DNA of 64,000 nucleotides from Sarcocystis neurona. Taxonomy: Eukaryota; Apicomplexa; Conoidasida; Eucoccidiorida; Sarcocystidae. The stretch lies in NCBI GenBank assembly GCA_000727475.1, contig KL647328.1:424003-488002 (forward strand), written 5' to 3'. Positions 33,801 to 44,635 of the stretch are shown here, piece after piece (position 1 is the stretch's first letter; each line of letters opens with the position of its first letter). The position numbers and the translations under genes were made by a program. The notes beneath the pieces are model-generated. The model saw only the letters and a program-made list of their open reading frames with translations, did no database searches and was not told the DNA's origin.

Positions 33801-34100
33801 ATTCTTCCTCTCGTCCCTTTACTACTTTAGCTGCGCGAGTTGTTCTTTTTTCTCCTCTGTAAAGCGCTTTTATGCAAGCTACGACAGAGACGTACGCAGG
33901 CATGTACACACACACACACACTCGTATGCCGCATTAAATATCTGCAGAATGCTTAAGTTTTTTGTCCAACGCAGTTGCTGCATATAGACGCACAGGATGT
34001 ATATGCGTACAGCGTCTTGTACGCACGTATACATTTGTCACATCATATATACAAATGTTTACTACTTGAATGCATGCGTATGACAGCACATATTACCACT
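27900..34100. other. Second repeat-free, gene-poor block
   Basis: About 6 kb nearly free of CAG repeats and low in microsatellite (small CA/TA patches near 28690-28770, 31180-31240, 31570-31610, 31860-31890 and 33480-33540). Stops are frequent and no frame above about 110 codons shows a domain. One short CAG/CTG island sits at 32130-32240 (see next entry). Confidence 0.55.
32191..32412 (-). CDS. Possible small exon, 73 aa, with the only CAG island of the block
   Basis: The ATG at 32412 opens a 73-codon frame of ordinary composition (TARSAVLSRIQNACKCPATA, then QAATVETVVARADKR), ending in a Gln/Leu stretch (LELEQQQLLLQREEL) and a TGA. A second minus frame over the last 130 bases is also protein-like and ends at a GAGG|GTAGCAG donor-like site. 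Either could be part of a multi-exon gene. Confidence 0.22.
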   Translation of the reverse strand: MYDTNSVAGTARSAVLSRIQNACKCPATAAQFHTAQAATVETVVARADKRSWGSPITTLELEQQQLLLQREEL

Positions 34101-34104
34101 AATA

Positions 34105-34335
34105 CAGATATCTTATACAGCTACATTCACACACATACATACACACATACATACAGATACACCTGCACCAACATATCTATCTATCTATCTACCTCTCTCT
34201 ATATATATCTACGTACCCATGTACATACACGCATACGCACATACGTAGGGGCGTACATACATTTATGCCCATGTATATACCTACGTATATATATATGTTT
34301 AGTCGTACAGTAATTCCGACAAATTATACAGGTAG
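34105..34335. repeat. CA/CTAT/TACG microsatellite marking the right edge of the repeat-free block
   Basis: ACACATACATACACACATACATACAGATACAC, then four CTAT units (ATCTATCTATCTATCT) and TATA/TACG repeats. Repeat density rises again from here to the right. Confidence 0.75.
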
Positions 34336-34639
34336 CTACCTGCATCTCTACGTATATACGTACGCTTCTGCTATCTCGGTAGGGGTACCATCGCGGTTTA
34401 ACCTGCCGCGTCGTACGTGCCCGCGCAAAGCGTGACGCCGAACACAAACCGGTCCCGCTTCTCCACCTCTGCGTAGAGGAGCTGCCGCAGAAGGAGAGAA
34501 TTTCTTCTTTGGAGAAGTGAATGGGCACGGGACGGGCCGCTGGCTCAAACGGCTGCCGTTATCCGCCGCGTCTACGCGTGTGCCTTGCCCGCGCGCGTAT
34601 CTTCTTCGTATTCCTGCGACGCGCATGCGGTCAACGCAT

Positions 34640-35215
34640 GCAGCAGCAGCAACCCTCCGCAGCGCCGCGCGGATCGTCTTGAGTCACCTCTCAGTGCTTA
34701 TCCTTGTGATACACCTCCGTTCTCCTCCGCTATTCTCACACTTTCCCTCGTATCTTTACACACAGGTCCTTCTTCTTTTCGTCGGCGACTTCTGCATTTG
34801 CTGTCCTGCAGGATTCTCTCTGCGTCAACCCATGTGTGTAACTCTCTCTGTGTCTCTGTTCACTTCTCTCCGTGTTTGTGTGATATCGCCGTCCACCGCT
34901 TACGGTAGCGTTTTCTGTCTTTCGCACTTGCGACTGCCACACCCACAAAGAGATGCAGGGTCACTTTCCGCCCTTTACCTTCGTTTCCGCTTCTTCCTCT
35001 TTCTTCGTCTCCTTTTTCACCCTTGTTCTCCTCCACGCGTATCTCCGTATCACCTGCAGGTGTCTACTTTCTCGAGCGCATACCCTCAACGATGCTGCGC
35101 CTTTCTTCCTTTTTTCTTCCTTACCCGTATCCTGTCTGACTTTCGCCTACCTTCCCCCTCTACCTATCCGTAGAAATCTTCCAACTGTCGCTCGAGAGCT
35201 CTGCCGTTTTTCTCG
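34640..35215 (+). other. Pyrimidine-rich stretch
   Basis: About 570 bases of strongly C/T-biased sequence (CTTTTTCACCCTTGTTCTCCTCC and similar) with no usable frame. By analogy with the leader at 23170-23392 it may be a 5' untranslated or promoter region for a plus-strand gene to the right, but no ATG can be tied to it. Confidence 0.35.
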
Positions 35216-35400
35216 TCACTACTGCTGCAACTACGGAGACACACATAAATATATATACACATATCCACATATGTACCTTTCAGATTTTGTCTACATCGTC
35301 CAAAAGATGCTTGTAGTTCTCCTTTTGTCTTCGACCTCTCCGTAGCCGCGTAGCAGTCACAAACCCGTCTCAGCAGCAACAGTAGTCCCGCAACAGCAGC

Positions 35401-35508
35401 AGCCGCAGCGCCAGCAGCAGCCGCAGCGCCAGCAGCAGCCGCAGCGCCAGCAGCAGCCGCAGCGCCAGCAGCAGCCGCAGCGCCAGCAGCAACCGCAGCG
35501 CCAGCCGC
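35401..35508. repeat. 18-bp minisatellite, six copies
   Basis: Unit AGCCGCAGCGCCAGCAGC, the first five copies identical and the sixth with two changes (AACCGC...CAGCCGC). If read on the plus strand it gives a Gln-Pro-Gln-Arg-Gln-Gln repeat; on the minus strand it gives Gly-Ala5. Both frames are open around it, so the coding strand is not decided. Confidence 0.9.
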
Positions 35509-35574
35509 ACAAGCCTTTGCAAGAGGCATGGCCTCCACGTATATACTTACGTATTACGGCATAGAGGAAAGCGA

Positions 35575-38500
35575 ATGTCTTTCTGGACGGCTAATAGCAA
35601 CAGGAAGAGAGAGGTGTATATCATAAGAGGTGCTTCTTCACGCTGGCAGCTCGTAGCTACATGGGGAGGGAATGCGCAGCAGCAGAACAGTAGCGTCGGG
35701 CACTACTGCAATGTTCTTCAGAGCAGCGGGCATCATAGTCAAGCGCGATGCTCCGGAAGCAGCAGCCGCAGCAGCAGCTGCTATCTGCTTTGCAACTGCA
35801 AGAGCCGCGGCTGCTCCATTTCTTGCGGCTGCAGCAACAGCAACGTGGCCTGCGCCTGCAGCAACAGCAACAGCAACCTGGCCTGCGCCTGCAGCAGCAG
35901 CAGAAGCACTGGCTGCTCCGCGCAGCAGCAACAGCACCCCCCCTCGGCAGTGAGAGGAGAAGGAGAGAAAGGAGGGGAGACACCAGGAGTAGTCAGTGGC
36001 AGCGGCTGAGCTGCTACAGGGCGAGAGGACAGGTCTGGCAGGTGCGTCCGCTGCGGTGTCTGCCGTCGTCCTGTGCAGCCGCAGCAGAAGCGGCAGCCGG
36101 TGCCCTAGGAGGCGTGCAGCAGCACAGCAGTGTCTCGTTCTACAAAAAGGCAGAAACAGCAGCAGCAGGAGCCCAGCAGCAGAGCGTCGGTCGCGGAAGA
36201 GAACCACGTGGAAACGGAGCAGCACCAGCAGCAGGAGTGCCTAGGCAACAGGGACAGAGCGCTTGTATCAGGGAACTGGTAGGGTCTGCAGGACGAGAGC
36301 AGCAGCAGCACCAGAGCAGCGCGGCTGGGAAGCTGCAGCAGAAAACATTGCTGCGACGGCCTGTAAGCATTGTCGGGCTCATGGCAGCAGTGCCTGGCCT
36401 TTGTCGGTGGACCTTTTCGGCAGCAACAGCAACAGCGGCAGCAGCAGCAACAGCAGGAGCAGCAGAAACAGGAGCAGCAACAACAGGAGCAGCAAGAGCA
36501 TCAGCGTCAACAGCAGCAACGGCAAAGGTAGCAACAGCGGGGCCAAGGAGGCCGCCAGCAGCAGCAGCGGGTCTCGCCGCAGGGACATCAGCGACTTCTG
36601 CGGCAGCAGAGGCAGCGGCAATCGCGAGGGCGGCAGCGGCAGCAGAAGTCCCGGAAACAGCGGCTTGGCGTACCGCAGCAGCAGGACAAGGGGTAACAGC
36701 AGCACGAGTCACAGCAGCAACAGCGGGAGCACCTGCTGACGCAGCAGCACGTGCGCCACCGCCAACGACAGCACCTGCAGCGTGTGCTGCACACACAGCA
36801 GCAGCCGCCCGACGACCTGCAGCAGCAGGAGCCGGTATTCCTTCGAGAGAAGCAGCAGCACGCGCAGCTCTCATTACTCCAGTAGCAGGAGCAGCAGTTG
36901 ACGCCAGGACGTATGGACAAACAGCAGCAGCAGCAGCTACGAGCGGAGGCTTGTGGCTGCTGCACCACTTGCGCAGTAAAGAAACCCTGCAGCCGCCCCC
37001 GCATGTGAACACTTCTCCGCTGCAGCAGTGGCGGCTCTCTGACACAGGAGGAGCAGAAGCGGTGGCACCAGGCCTGCCAGCAGCAGCAGCAGCAACGACG
37101 ACGACATCATCGTCGGCAGCGGCCCTTTCTTCTTCTTCTTGCTGTTCAGCAGGAGTGTCAGTGCGGCGGTCAGCGGGAGCGAGAGCAGCGCTGTCAGCAG
37201 CAGCAGCAGCGTCCTGCGCGCGGCCATCAACAGCTCCACCAGCGGCGCTGTCATCGCCAGGACCAGCAGCAGCACCAACGCATGCAGCAACAGCAACGCA
37301 TGCACCAGTAGCAACGCATGCAGCAGCAGCAACGCATGCAGCAGCAGCAACGCGTGCAGCAGCAGCAACGCATGCAGCAGCAGCAGTACGGGCGTTAGGG
37401 TTTGCAGAGGCGTTTTCGTTTCTGCAGCTGCCAGTAGCAGCAACCCCAGCGCTTGGGTACGTCACAGGAGCAGCGCGCTGCCGGGCTGCACGTCCGTTCC
37501 ACAGCAGCTGCTGGAGCAGCATCTTGAACACTGCCCGCGGGTGGCAGCAGGCAGCTGGCAGCTGTCCCGGTTGTGGGCCTTTTAGCAACAACACCACCAC
37601 CTTGCAGAACAAGAGCAGCAGCGCCGATAGGGAGAGAAACATCAGCAGAAACACAGCAGGCGCGCGGAACAGCAGCGACAGCGACACCATCAGCAGCAGC
37701 AGCAAGACGGACGGCAGCAGGAACAGCGGGGACAGCAGCAGCAGCAGGGCCTGCGCGAGCAGTTGTCGTAGCAGCGGCCGCAGCAGCAACACCTGCGCCA
37801 TAAGAGAAGGTGCTCAGAGCAACAGCAGCCGAACGGGCTGCAAGAGCAGCAGTTTTTGCTCTACCGTGTGCAGCAGCTGCAGCAGCGGGAGGCAGAATCA
37901 CAGCAGTGGCAGCAGCAACTGCAGGACGTGCTGCACCAGCCTGAGCGCTGTTAGCAGCAGCAGGAGCAACAGCGGCAACGGCCATGCCAACAGGAGCACT
38001 AGAAACAGCAGCAGCAGCACCAACAGCGGCAGCAGCAGCGACGGCAGACGTAACAGCCGCGCGAGCGACAGCAGCAGAAGCTGCAAGAGGAAAAGCAGCA
38101 GGAGCAGCGAAAATGGCAGCACTGCCACGTGGACCCGTAGGGCTGGCTTCCACGGCAGCAGCCGCACCGGTGCTGGGGGGCTGGTGGGAACCAGGAGCAG
38201 CAGCAGCACCTGTCTTGCGCTTTCTGCTAGCGAGAACGGCCGCCGGTGCATCATCAGCAGCAGACTGAAAAGGAACGGCTTCAACGTCTCCCCATTTGGC
38301 ACGCTAGGCGACAGAGACAGCCGCAGCCGCAGCAGCAGCAGGAGGTTCAGCAGTTGGAGCGGCCATAGCAGGAGCAGAAGTGGCAGCAGCAGCAGCACTG
38401 GGGGTGGGAGCAGCAGCAGCAGCCGCAGCGGGCAGAGGGACTTCTGCACCGCTGCTTGTACTGGGAGGGGGAGCGCAGCAGCGGAAGTAAAACAACAGAA

Positions 38501-38636
38501 GAAGGAGACGGCTGGGCAGGCGTCCTGCGAGAGGACTGTGGCAAAGACAGAAAGTCCGCGACCGGACGCGGTTTCTGTCTCCTTCGCAATATACGGAAGA
38601 CGCGCTGCAGTGGCTGCCGCAGCAGCTACGAAGCGC
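35575..38636 (+). other. CAG/AGC-rich tract, open in frame with the downstream gene
   Basis: A plus frame from the ATG at 35748 is open for 963 codons and runs without a stop into the secreted-protein gene at 38637. It encodes Gln-, Ala-, Thr- and Ser-rich sequence with only short islands of ordinary composition (GFAEAFSFLQLPVAATPALG at about 37395-37455; SVSFAIYGRRAAVAAAAATK just before 38637). Minus-strand frames across the same DNA are open for several hundred codons as well (for example 36140-37801), so openness is not evidence here. It could be 5' exon, leader, or a separate gene. I do not merge it with the downstream gene, because that gene starts with a good signal peptide. Confidence 0.35.
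37277..37384. repeat. 18-bp minisatellite, six copies (AACGCATGCAGCAGCAGC)
   Basis: Six adjacent units: copies 3, 4 and 6 are identical and the others differ at one to three positions. Each unit carries the palindrome GCATGC (GCGTGC in copy 5). In the open plus frame it encodes Thr-His-Ala4 repeats. Confidence 0.9.
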
Positions 38637-38771
38637 ATGTTAAGCGTCCTGCTGCTGCTGCTGCCTGTTACGATATGGCTATTTGTGCACACGCCACTGC
38701 AGTGCGTCTGCTCCCTGCCCCACCCCCTGCCTGTGAAGCTCTGCTTCGACGAGTCAGAAGAGCAGCAGCAA

Positions 38772-38805
<34 letters not shown>

Positions 38806-41800
38806 GGCGGCAGCAGCAGCACGTGGACAGCGAAGAAGCGGGGGTGGCGCAGCAGCAGCAGCCGCAGCGGCACCTAGACGCAGAAGAAGACCAGCAGAAA
38901 GCGAGTAACAGGAAGGTCCAGAACTTGGCTGGCGGGCAGCAGGAGCAGCGAGGCGACAGCGGAGGAGAGCCTGGACAGGAAGACAGAGAGAAGGCGTTTC
39001 CAGCGATGGAAGAGGTGCAGCACGAAGAACGACAGCAGGACGGCAAGCAGCAGCAGGACACGCAGCAGCAGGGAAGGCAGCAACAGCAAGAAGGAGAGGA
39101 CGGCGTTGTAGAAGTAGAGACAGATGCTGCAGCAGCTAGTGCAGCAGGGGAAGGCGGAGCGGAGCATTTTGTCGCGTGCTTCGGAGAAGTGGACGCAGCA
39201 GCACAAGCAGAAGAGGAAGAAGCTAACGAGGCAGAAGAAGAGGAAGAAGAAGAGGAGGGGGCACTAGTGATTGTACCGTCGTGGGTGCAAGGCCGATTTT
39301 TTGGCGGAGATGCGGTGTACGTACAGCACCCGCTGCATACGAATATTTTTACTGTGCTGCGGGTGGTGGCGCTGGAGAACGAGATTATACGTGTAAAGGC
39401 CAAGGAGCTACTACGCATGCACCCCACACTTCGCAAGCAGCTGCTGTTGTACGGCAAGGCGCGTGTGTTGCTGCATGGGGAGGAGGAGGAGGTCGACGAG
39501 GAGGAAGTTGGCAAAGTGAGAGGAGGGGAAGAAGGAGAGCAGCAGCAGCAGCGACTCCTGCTGCAGCAGTCCCATGGGCAACGCGACCAGCAGCAGGAGC
39601 AGTACCAACCATACCTAGAGCAGCAGCAGCAGTTGCAAGAGCAACAGCAGCAACTGCAATTACAGGAGCAGCAGCAGCAGCCGGAACGAGGACAGCGACA
39701 CTTACATCAGCAGCAACAGCAGCAGCAACATTGGGGGTTGAAGTCGGAGCAGCAAAGGGACTTGCACGCGGAGAAAAAGGAGGAGGAGGTGCGTGTGGGA
39801 GAATTGCGACAGCAACAGCAGCAGCAATCGCAGCAGCAGCAGCAATCGCAGCAGCGGCAGCACTCGCAGCAGCAGGAGCAGTCGCAGCAGCAGGAGCAGT
39901 CGCGGCAGCAGCAGCAGTCGCAGCAGCGGGTGAAGGAGCTTCAAAAGGTTTTGCGGGTGCAGGAGCAGCAGATGAAGGAAGCGGAGAGGGAACAGCAGGA
40001 GGAGGCGCAGCAGCAGGAGAAAGAGAAACGGCAACAGCAGGAGGAAGAAGAAAAGGGAAAACAGGGGCTTTTGGAGAAGCAGCAAGGAGAGGCGGGGCAG
40101 CAAAGGGATCTTGCGGAGCAGCAGCAGCTGCAGCAGCTCTCCGCTGCGAAGAACAGCACGAGGCAGCAGCACGGCCACCGTGAGGGAGAGGTAGAGCAGA
40201 AGCAGCAGCAGCAGGCGAAGAAGCCGCAGGACGAGCAGGGCGGGTTGCAGGAAGGACAGAAGAGGCAGCCGCAGCAGGAAAACAGCAGCACCCATTTGGA
40301 GCAGGAACGGCAGAGGCGTGGTGGAGAGGAGCGACAGTGGAGGACGCAGCAGTGGCAAGAACAGGAAGAACCAGCAGGGAATATAGAAGAACAGAAAGAG
40401 CAGCAGCAGCATAGTTGGATGCAGGGGTTGCAGCGAAGGGAAGCGGAAGAGCAGGTGCTGATGTGGCTGGCGCTTGCACCCGAAGAGGCAGACAACGAGC
40501 AGCAGGAGACGCAGCAGCAGAGACAGGCTGGAGCAGTAGCAGGAGAAGCCGCAAGAGCAGCAACCTCAGCAGACTTCGCAGCTGCAGCTGAGGACTTCAT
40601 TGTTGAACTGATAGTCCCCCCAGGCAGCTGCTGGCTTGAGGCGGAGCGCCTCCCTCCTTCTCCTGTTGCTGCTGCGAGGACTCGAGCGCGACAAGACAAG
40701 CGCCACAGCAGCAGCGGGAGAAGCAGCATCTGTAGCTGCAGCAGTGGGGTGGACAGCAGCAGCAGCGGCAGTCGCTGTGCCGACAGTACTAGATTTTCTT
40801 ACGGGACTGGCAGCAGTAGCAGCAGCAGCAGTAGTAGCAGACGCATGCAGAGCAGCAGCAGCAGTAGTCCGGAGCACAGCGGGAGCGGTAATGTGACGGT
40901 GGGGGGGGGGCAGGGAAGCAGCAGCAGCAGTGCGAAAGGAGAAGGCGGGCCACTTCAGAGAAGCGGAGGGACGGAAGAGATGCAGCAGCAGGAGGAGGAA
41001 GAGGAGGAAGGGGAGGCGGGATTTTTGCAGCACGAAGACGACTGGAACAAACGGCAGCAGCAGCGAGAGCGGCAGCAGCAGCAGGAGGGGCTAGGAGGGG
41101 GGGGGTCAGTCTGAGGAGCAGCGGGAAAAGGACAGGAGAATCAGATATGCGAAGAAACGAAGAGAATGCGTCGGCACAGAAGAGCCACGCATACAGAGAT
41201 ACTACGAAGACAGCTACAACTTCGGCTTCGTCCCAGTAGTGCTGATACACGGCGTCGTTGTGTACGAGGTACCCGCTGCTGCTGCCGGGTCTGCTGTTGC
41301 TGCTTGGAAGCTGCTTTTCTCCTGCGTCGCCTCCTTCTTCGCTGCGGAGCTGCGTCGCGCAGCGACGCAGCTGCTGGGTTCGCAGCACGAGCAGCAGTGG
41401 GAGGGACCTGGACTGCAGCGGCACGATCAGCAGCAACAGAGAGAGCTGCAGGCGGAGCAGCTGCAGCAGCCGTCTGACGCGGAGCAGACGCAGAGAACAA
41501 GAGCAGCAGCAGGAGGCGGAGGAGAAAAAGAACGAAAGGGAGAAGTTCAAGAGCAGCAGGAAGAGAGGCAGCAGCAGCGGTCGACCGGTAGAACAGTGGG
41601 GCGGGCGCAGCAGCAAGAGAGCGGAGAGCGCGACGCGAGTCCGTCGACGCCCGACAGAGGCGGTGCGCCGCAGCAGCAGCAGGACGCAGCAGCAGAGGGG
41701 AAGACGCAGCACGAAAAATGCGTGCAGCAGCAGGAGCAGCAGCAGGAAGAAGAGGCAGAAAGCAGCCGAGGAGGAGAAGGAGGAGAAATTGAAGAAGAGG

Positions 41801-42000
41801 AAGAAGAAGCTAGCAGCAGCAAGGGACTTCATGCACTTCTCGTGCGTGCGGACGCGTGGATTGTACGGCGCTGCGGGCTGAAGGCGGTGCTGCTGCAGGA
41901 GTGTTGCTGCTCTTCAAAGGGAACGGCGGTGCACCGCCCTGCTCCCCTGCCCCCTCCCGAGCCCCCCACAGAAATTCAACCTGCTGCGACTCACAAGTAG
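38637..42000 (+). CDS. Unknown secretory-pathway protein with Gln-rich middle; frame broken in a G9 run
   Basis: The ATG at 38637 begins a clear signal peptide (MLSVLLLLLPVTIWLFVHTP, then LQCVCS). Next come a poly-Gln/Glu region, a compact segment at about residues 208-285 (VIVPSWVQGRFFGGDAVYVQ, then HPLHTNIFTVLRVVALENEI), more than 400 residues of Gln-rich coiled-coil-like sequence, a short segment (EDFIVELIVPPGSCWLEAER), and Ser/Glu-rich linker. This frame stops at 41112-41114. The +1 frame starts being protein-like at the same point (SEEQREKDRRIRYAKKRREC, then QRYYEDSYNFGFVPVVLIHG, with a hydrophobic stretch after it) and runs to TAG 41998-42000. The switch falls in nine consecutive G at 41097-41105, so one extra G (assembly error or true indel) explains it. 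With eight G the protein would have 1120 residues. No family recognised for any segment. Confidence 0.6.
39800..39950. repeat. Tandem CAG-type repeat coding for Ser-Gln(3-5) units
   Basis: Repeated TCGCAGCAGCAGCAG-like units of 15-18 bp with the TCG codon as punctuation, inside the Gln-rich middle of the secretory-pathway protein. Confidence 0.75.
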
Positions 42001-42049
42001 CCGTGTTTTTCCTTACCTCTCCTTCACGAGCTCCTCCGTCCACCTACCT

Positions 42050-42829
42050 ATGTACTACTCATACGTGCACACGTATACGTATATATGTGTATACGGACAC
42101 ACGTACGTATATATATATACATATATGTGTAAACGCACACACAAGTGTGTGCAGTAGATGTTTCTGTCCGTATACACATCGGTCCCTCTCTCTCTTTCTC
42201 TAGATATTTATCATGTGTATATTTATATATATGCTGGGAGGGTGGCCTATATATATATATATTAATAGTGAATGCGGAACATATGACGGTTGACTGCGTG
42301 CAGGTGGTGTGCGCTAGAAAGCCGCTGCTCTACATATTCATATGAAGCTTCATCACCTATATGTATATATATGTATATATATATGTGTATGAGCACCGCC
42401 ACAGAGACTCTCTGCATATAGGCCTGCACACATGTGTGTATTTCTCTGAACAAGTATCTGTCAATCGCGCCCTCTGTCCACATGTTGTACACGCGTTTGT
42501 ATGTCTCTTTCTTGTTCCTTCTCCCTTCTCTCGTGTAGTATGGGGATGTGCGCGCTACACGCTGTGGGAGTGAAGAAGCGCGTGCACGCGCATGCAACGA
42601 AGGCGACCCACCAGTGCAGAAAAATTCGTATTACTTGTACCCAGCTGCTAACGTTCAAGAACCTATCGGCACAAGGCTGTATACATACGTATGTGCCTCC
42701 ACATTCATACCTATATATATATACATATGTATATATATATAGGTATGGGTGTGGACACACTTATTCACATCTGTCTCTCTATGTCTGTCTACTATATCTG
42801 TCTGTCTGCGAGACTGCGCCATACATATA

Positions 42830-42860
<31 letters not shown>

Positions 42861-42900
42861 GTATGGTGTAGTGGCTGAATATATGGGACTCTATCTGTCT
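42050..42900. repeat. TA/CA microsatellite block
   Basis: Three microsatellite patches (42060-42140, 42190-42270, 42355-42400) and a longer one (42690-42865, with a (TA)n of about 24 bases), separated by short unique stretches (42400-42690) without a supportable gene. Confidence 0.75.
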
Positions 42901-43467
42901 GCTTGTCTGCGTTTTATGTGCAACACGTGCATGTGTCTCTTATCTTTGGGTGCGAGCAACGAGAACAGCTGCCACAAGCTTATACGTGTACATGTACAGA
43001 CTGCAGTATATGTTGCTGCAGTGCTGCTGCAGTCGCGAGGACCGAAGAGCGGCAAGAAAGACCCGCGGCTGTAGTGCAGCGCTTGCGGAAGCGGCGAGAG
43101 GCAACCGCGCAGCCCCGGGGAGGCAGCCGCAACGTGGCAACTGCAGGCGGGGGAGGCAGCTGCATCGTGAACACCAGGCAGAGCAGCAGCAGCAGCAACA
43201 GGAGAAATAGCAGCAGCGTGGGCAGTTGCAAAAGGAGCGGCATGAAGAATCGAAAATACCGCGTCTCGCCGCTATCTCAGCACACAACTAGGACAGGACA
43301 AACCCAACAGCAGCAGCAGCGACATCAGAGGGATGCCAGTGGCGGCAGGCGCACAGGAGCAACGGGAGCCGCCACACCACCGAGAGCTGCAAGTTTCGCA
43401 GCAGCAGGAACGCCACCTCTCGAACAGCAGCGCTGCTGCAGCAGCAGGTGTAGTCGCAGCAAGGGTA

Positions 43468-43840
43468 GGACGCCGACGACAACAGCAGCAGGTGCACCGG
43501 CTGCTGCAGCAGTAGCAGGAGCAGCAACAGCAGTAGTAAGAGTAGCAGGAGCAGCAGTAGTAGCAGTAGCAGCACCAGTGACCGGGGGAGGTACCAGAGC
43601 AGCAGCCGCTGCGGCAGCAAAGTAGTCAGAGAGGCAGCAACAGGTGCCGCAGCAGCAGGCGACGCCGGCATGCCGCAATCTGCAGCAGCTGCGCGACGTA
43701 GCACTCGCCCGACCGCGGCGCCCCCTCCGGGGCAGCGTTCCGTCATTCGACGCGAACGCGTGGCAATGCCGCGGAGATTCTGCGAGCTTCGCAGAATGAA
43801 GCGGATCCACCACTTCTACGTCTCTCCACTTGCGATGTAG
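43468..43840 (+). CDS. Possible terminal exon of a plus-strand gene
   Basis: After a GTAG at about 43464-43467 the plus frame is open to TAG 43838-43840. It reads Ser-rich, then SDRGRYQSSSRCGSKVVREA, an Ala-rich stretch, and a basic ordinary end (SVIRRERVAMPRRFCELRRM, then KRIHHFYVSPLAM). Other frames around 42900-43625 could hold preceding exons but cannot be joined with confidence. A minus-strand frame covering 43750-43900 is a rival. No family recognised. Confidence 0.3.
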
Positions 43841-43859
43841 AAGCACGTGGGCGATGTTA

Positions 43860-44635
43860 ACATGTTGCGCATGCGCACTATAATACAGTTCCAAGTTTAC
43901 TTCTCGCTTTCTCTCTCTTTCTTTTTCTCTTTCTTTCTGTTTCTCTTTCGTTCTGTCTCTCCCTCTGTGTAGACGTCCACTTGCGTGAGGCTGGCCCTTC
44001 GTATCGAATCGGTCGCGCAGCAGGCGTACGCGTGGCTGCTTGGGGCTATACGTATGTCCCTGGTTCAACGTAGACACGCATTTACTGGATGATTTTCCGT
44101 CGCTCCCGCAGTCGACGTGGCAGTATCGACACCTGCGTTCGACGGTTATCAAAAATATTTTGTCAATAGTCAATTTTATACACATGTGTGGATACTTACA
44201 TATTACATTTATACACATATGTACGGAGAAGCATGTACGCATACATATATATATATTCATATATAAGGAGGCATCCACTTATACTGGGAAGATGCGTATC
44301 CTCATATACAAACTGATGCACACGTGTATGAAGTACCCCATGTACAAGAGTACACTCATACACGTACTCTGGAAACACACATATCCATATATGGGGAAGT
44401 CTACGGACATACACATATATATATATACATATATTTGTAGACTTCTCTATGCAACTACACCCCTCTCGCCTGAGGCACACGCACGTAGAATATCATTTGT
44501 ACAAACACACAAACTTACACACACAAGTTGCCGAGCAAAGCGATATATATCTGCCGTCGCGGAGCGCTGTCAAACTTGTATGATACGCAAAGGTGCAGGC
44601 CGCCGGCGGGGAGGACGTGCGGCCTCACAGTCGTT
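43860..44635. other. CT tract and TA/CA microsatellite between convergent genes
   Basis: 43895-43975 is almost pure pyrimidine (CTTTCTCTCTCTTTCTTTTTC and similar). 44000-44130 is unique. 44150-44450 is CA/TA microsatellite. This is the junction where plus-strand genes from the left meet the minus-strand gene from the right. No coding sequence I can support. Confidence 0.5.

Noticed and set aside
35277..35529. Minus-strand exon with Gly-Ala5 repeat ending at AAAG|GTACAT
   Set aside because: The ordinary part (RRVCDCYAATERSKTKGELQ) is attractive, but no partner exon fits. The repeat reads equally well as Gln/Pro/Arg on the plus strand with a donor at CCAC|GTATAT.
35401..37384. CRISPR-like array
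   Set aside because: The 18-bp units are directly adjacent without spacers and the genome is eukaryotic.
37395..37410. TTAGGGTTT as a telomere-like repeat
   Set aside because: A single occurrence without tandem copies. I saw no array of the AGGGTTT type anywhere in the window.
36140..37801. 553-codon minus open frame
   Set aside because: It consists of Leu and Ala runs from the reverse reading of CAG repeats, with no domain and no better start than its rivals.
37898..39514. 538-codon minus open frame
   Set aside because: It overlaps the signal-peptide gene antisense and is Leu/Cys/Ser-rich, a shadow of the CAG repeats.
41239..42000. Separate 253-codon gene with GTG start
   Set aside because: The frame is equally protein-like upstream of this point, back to the G9 run, so it is the continuation of the preceding gene after a frameshift.
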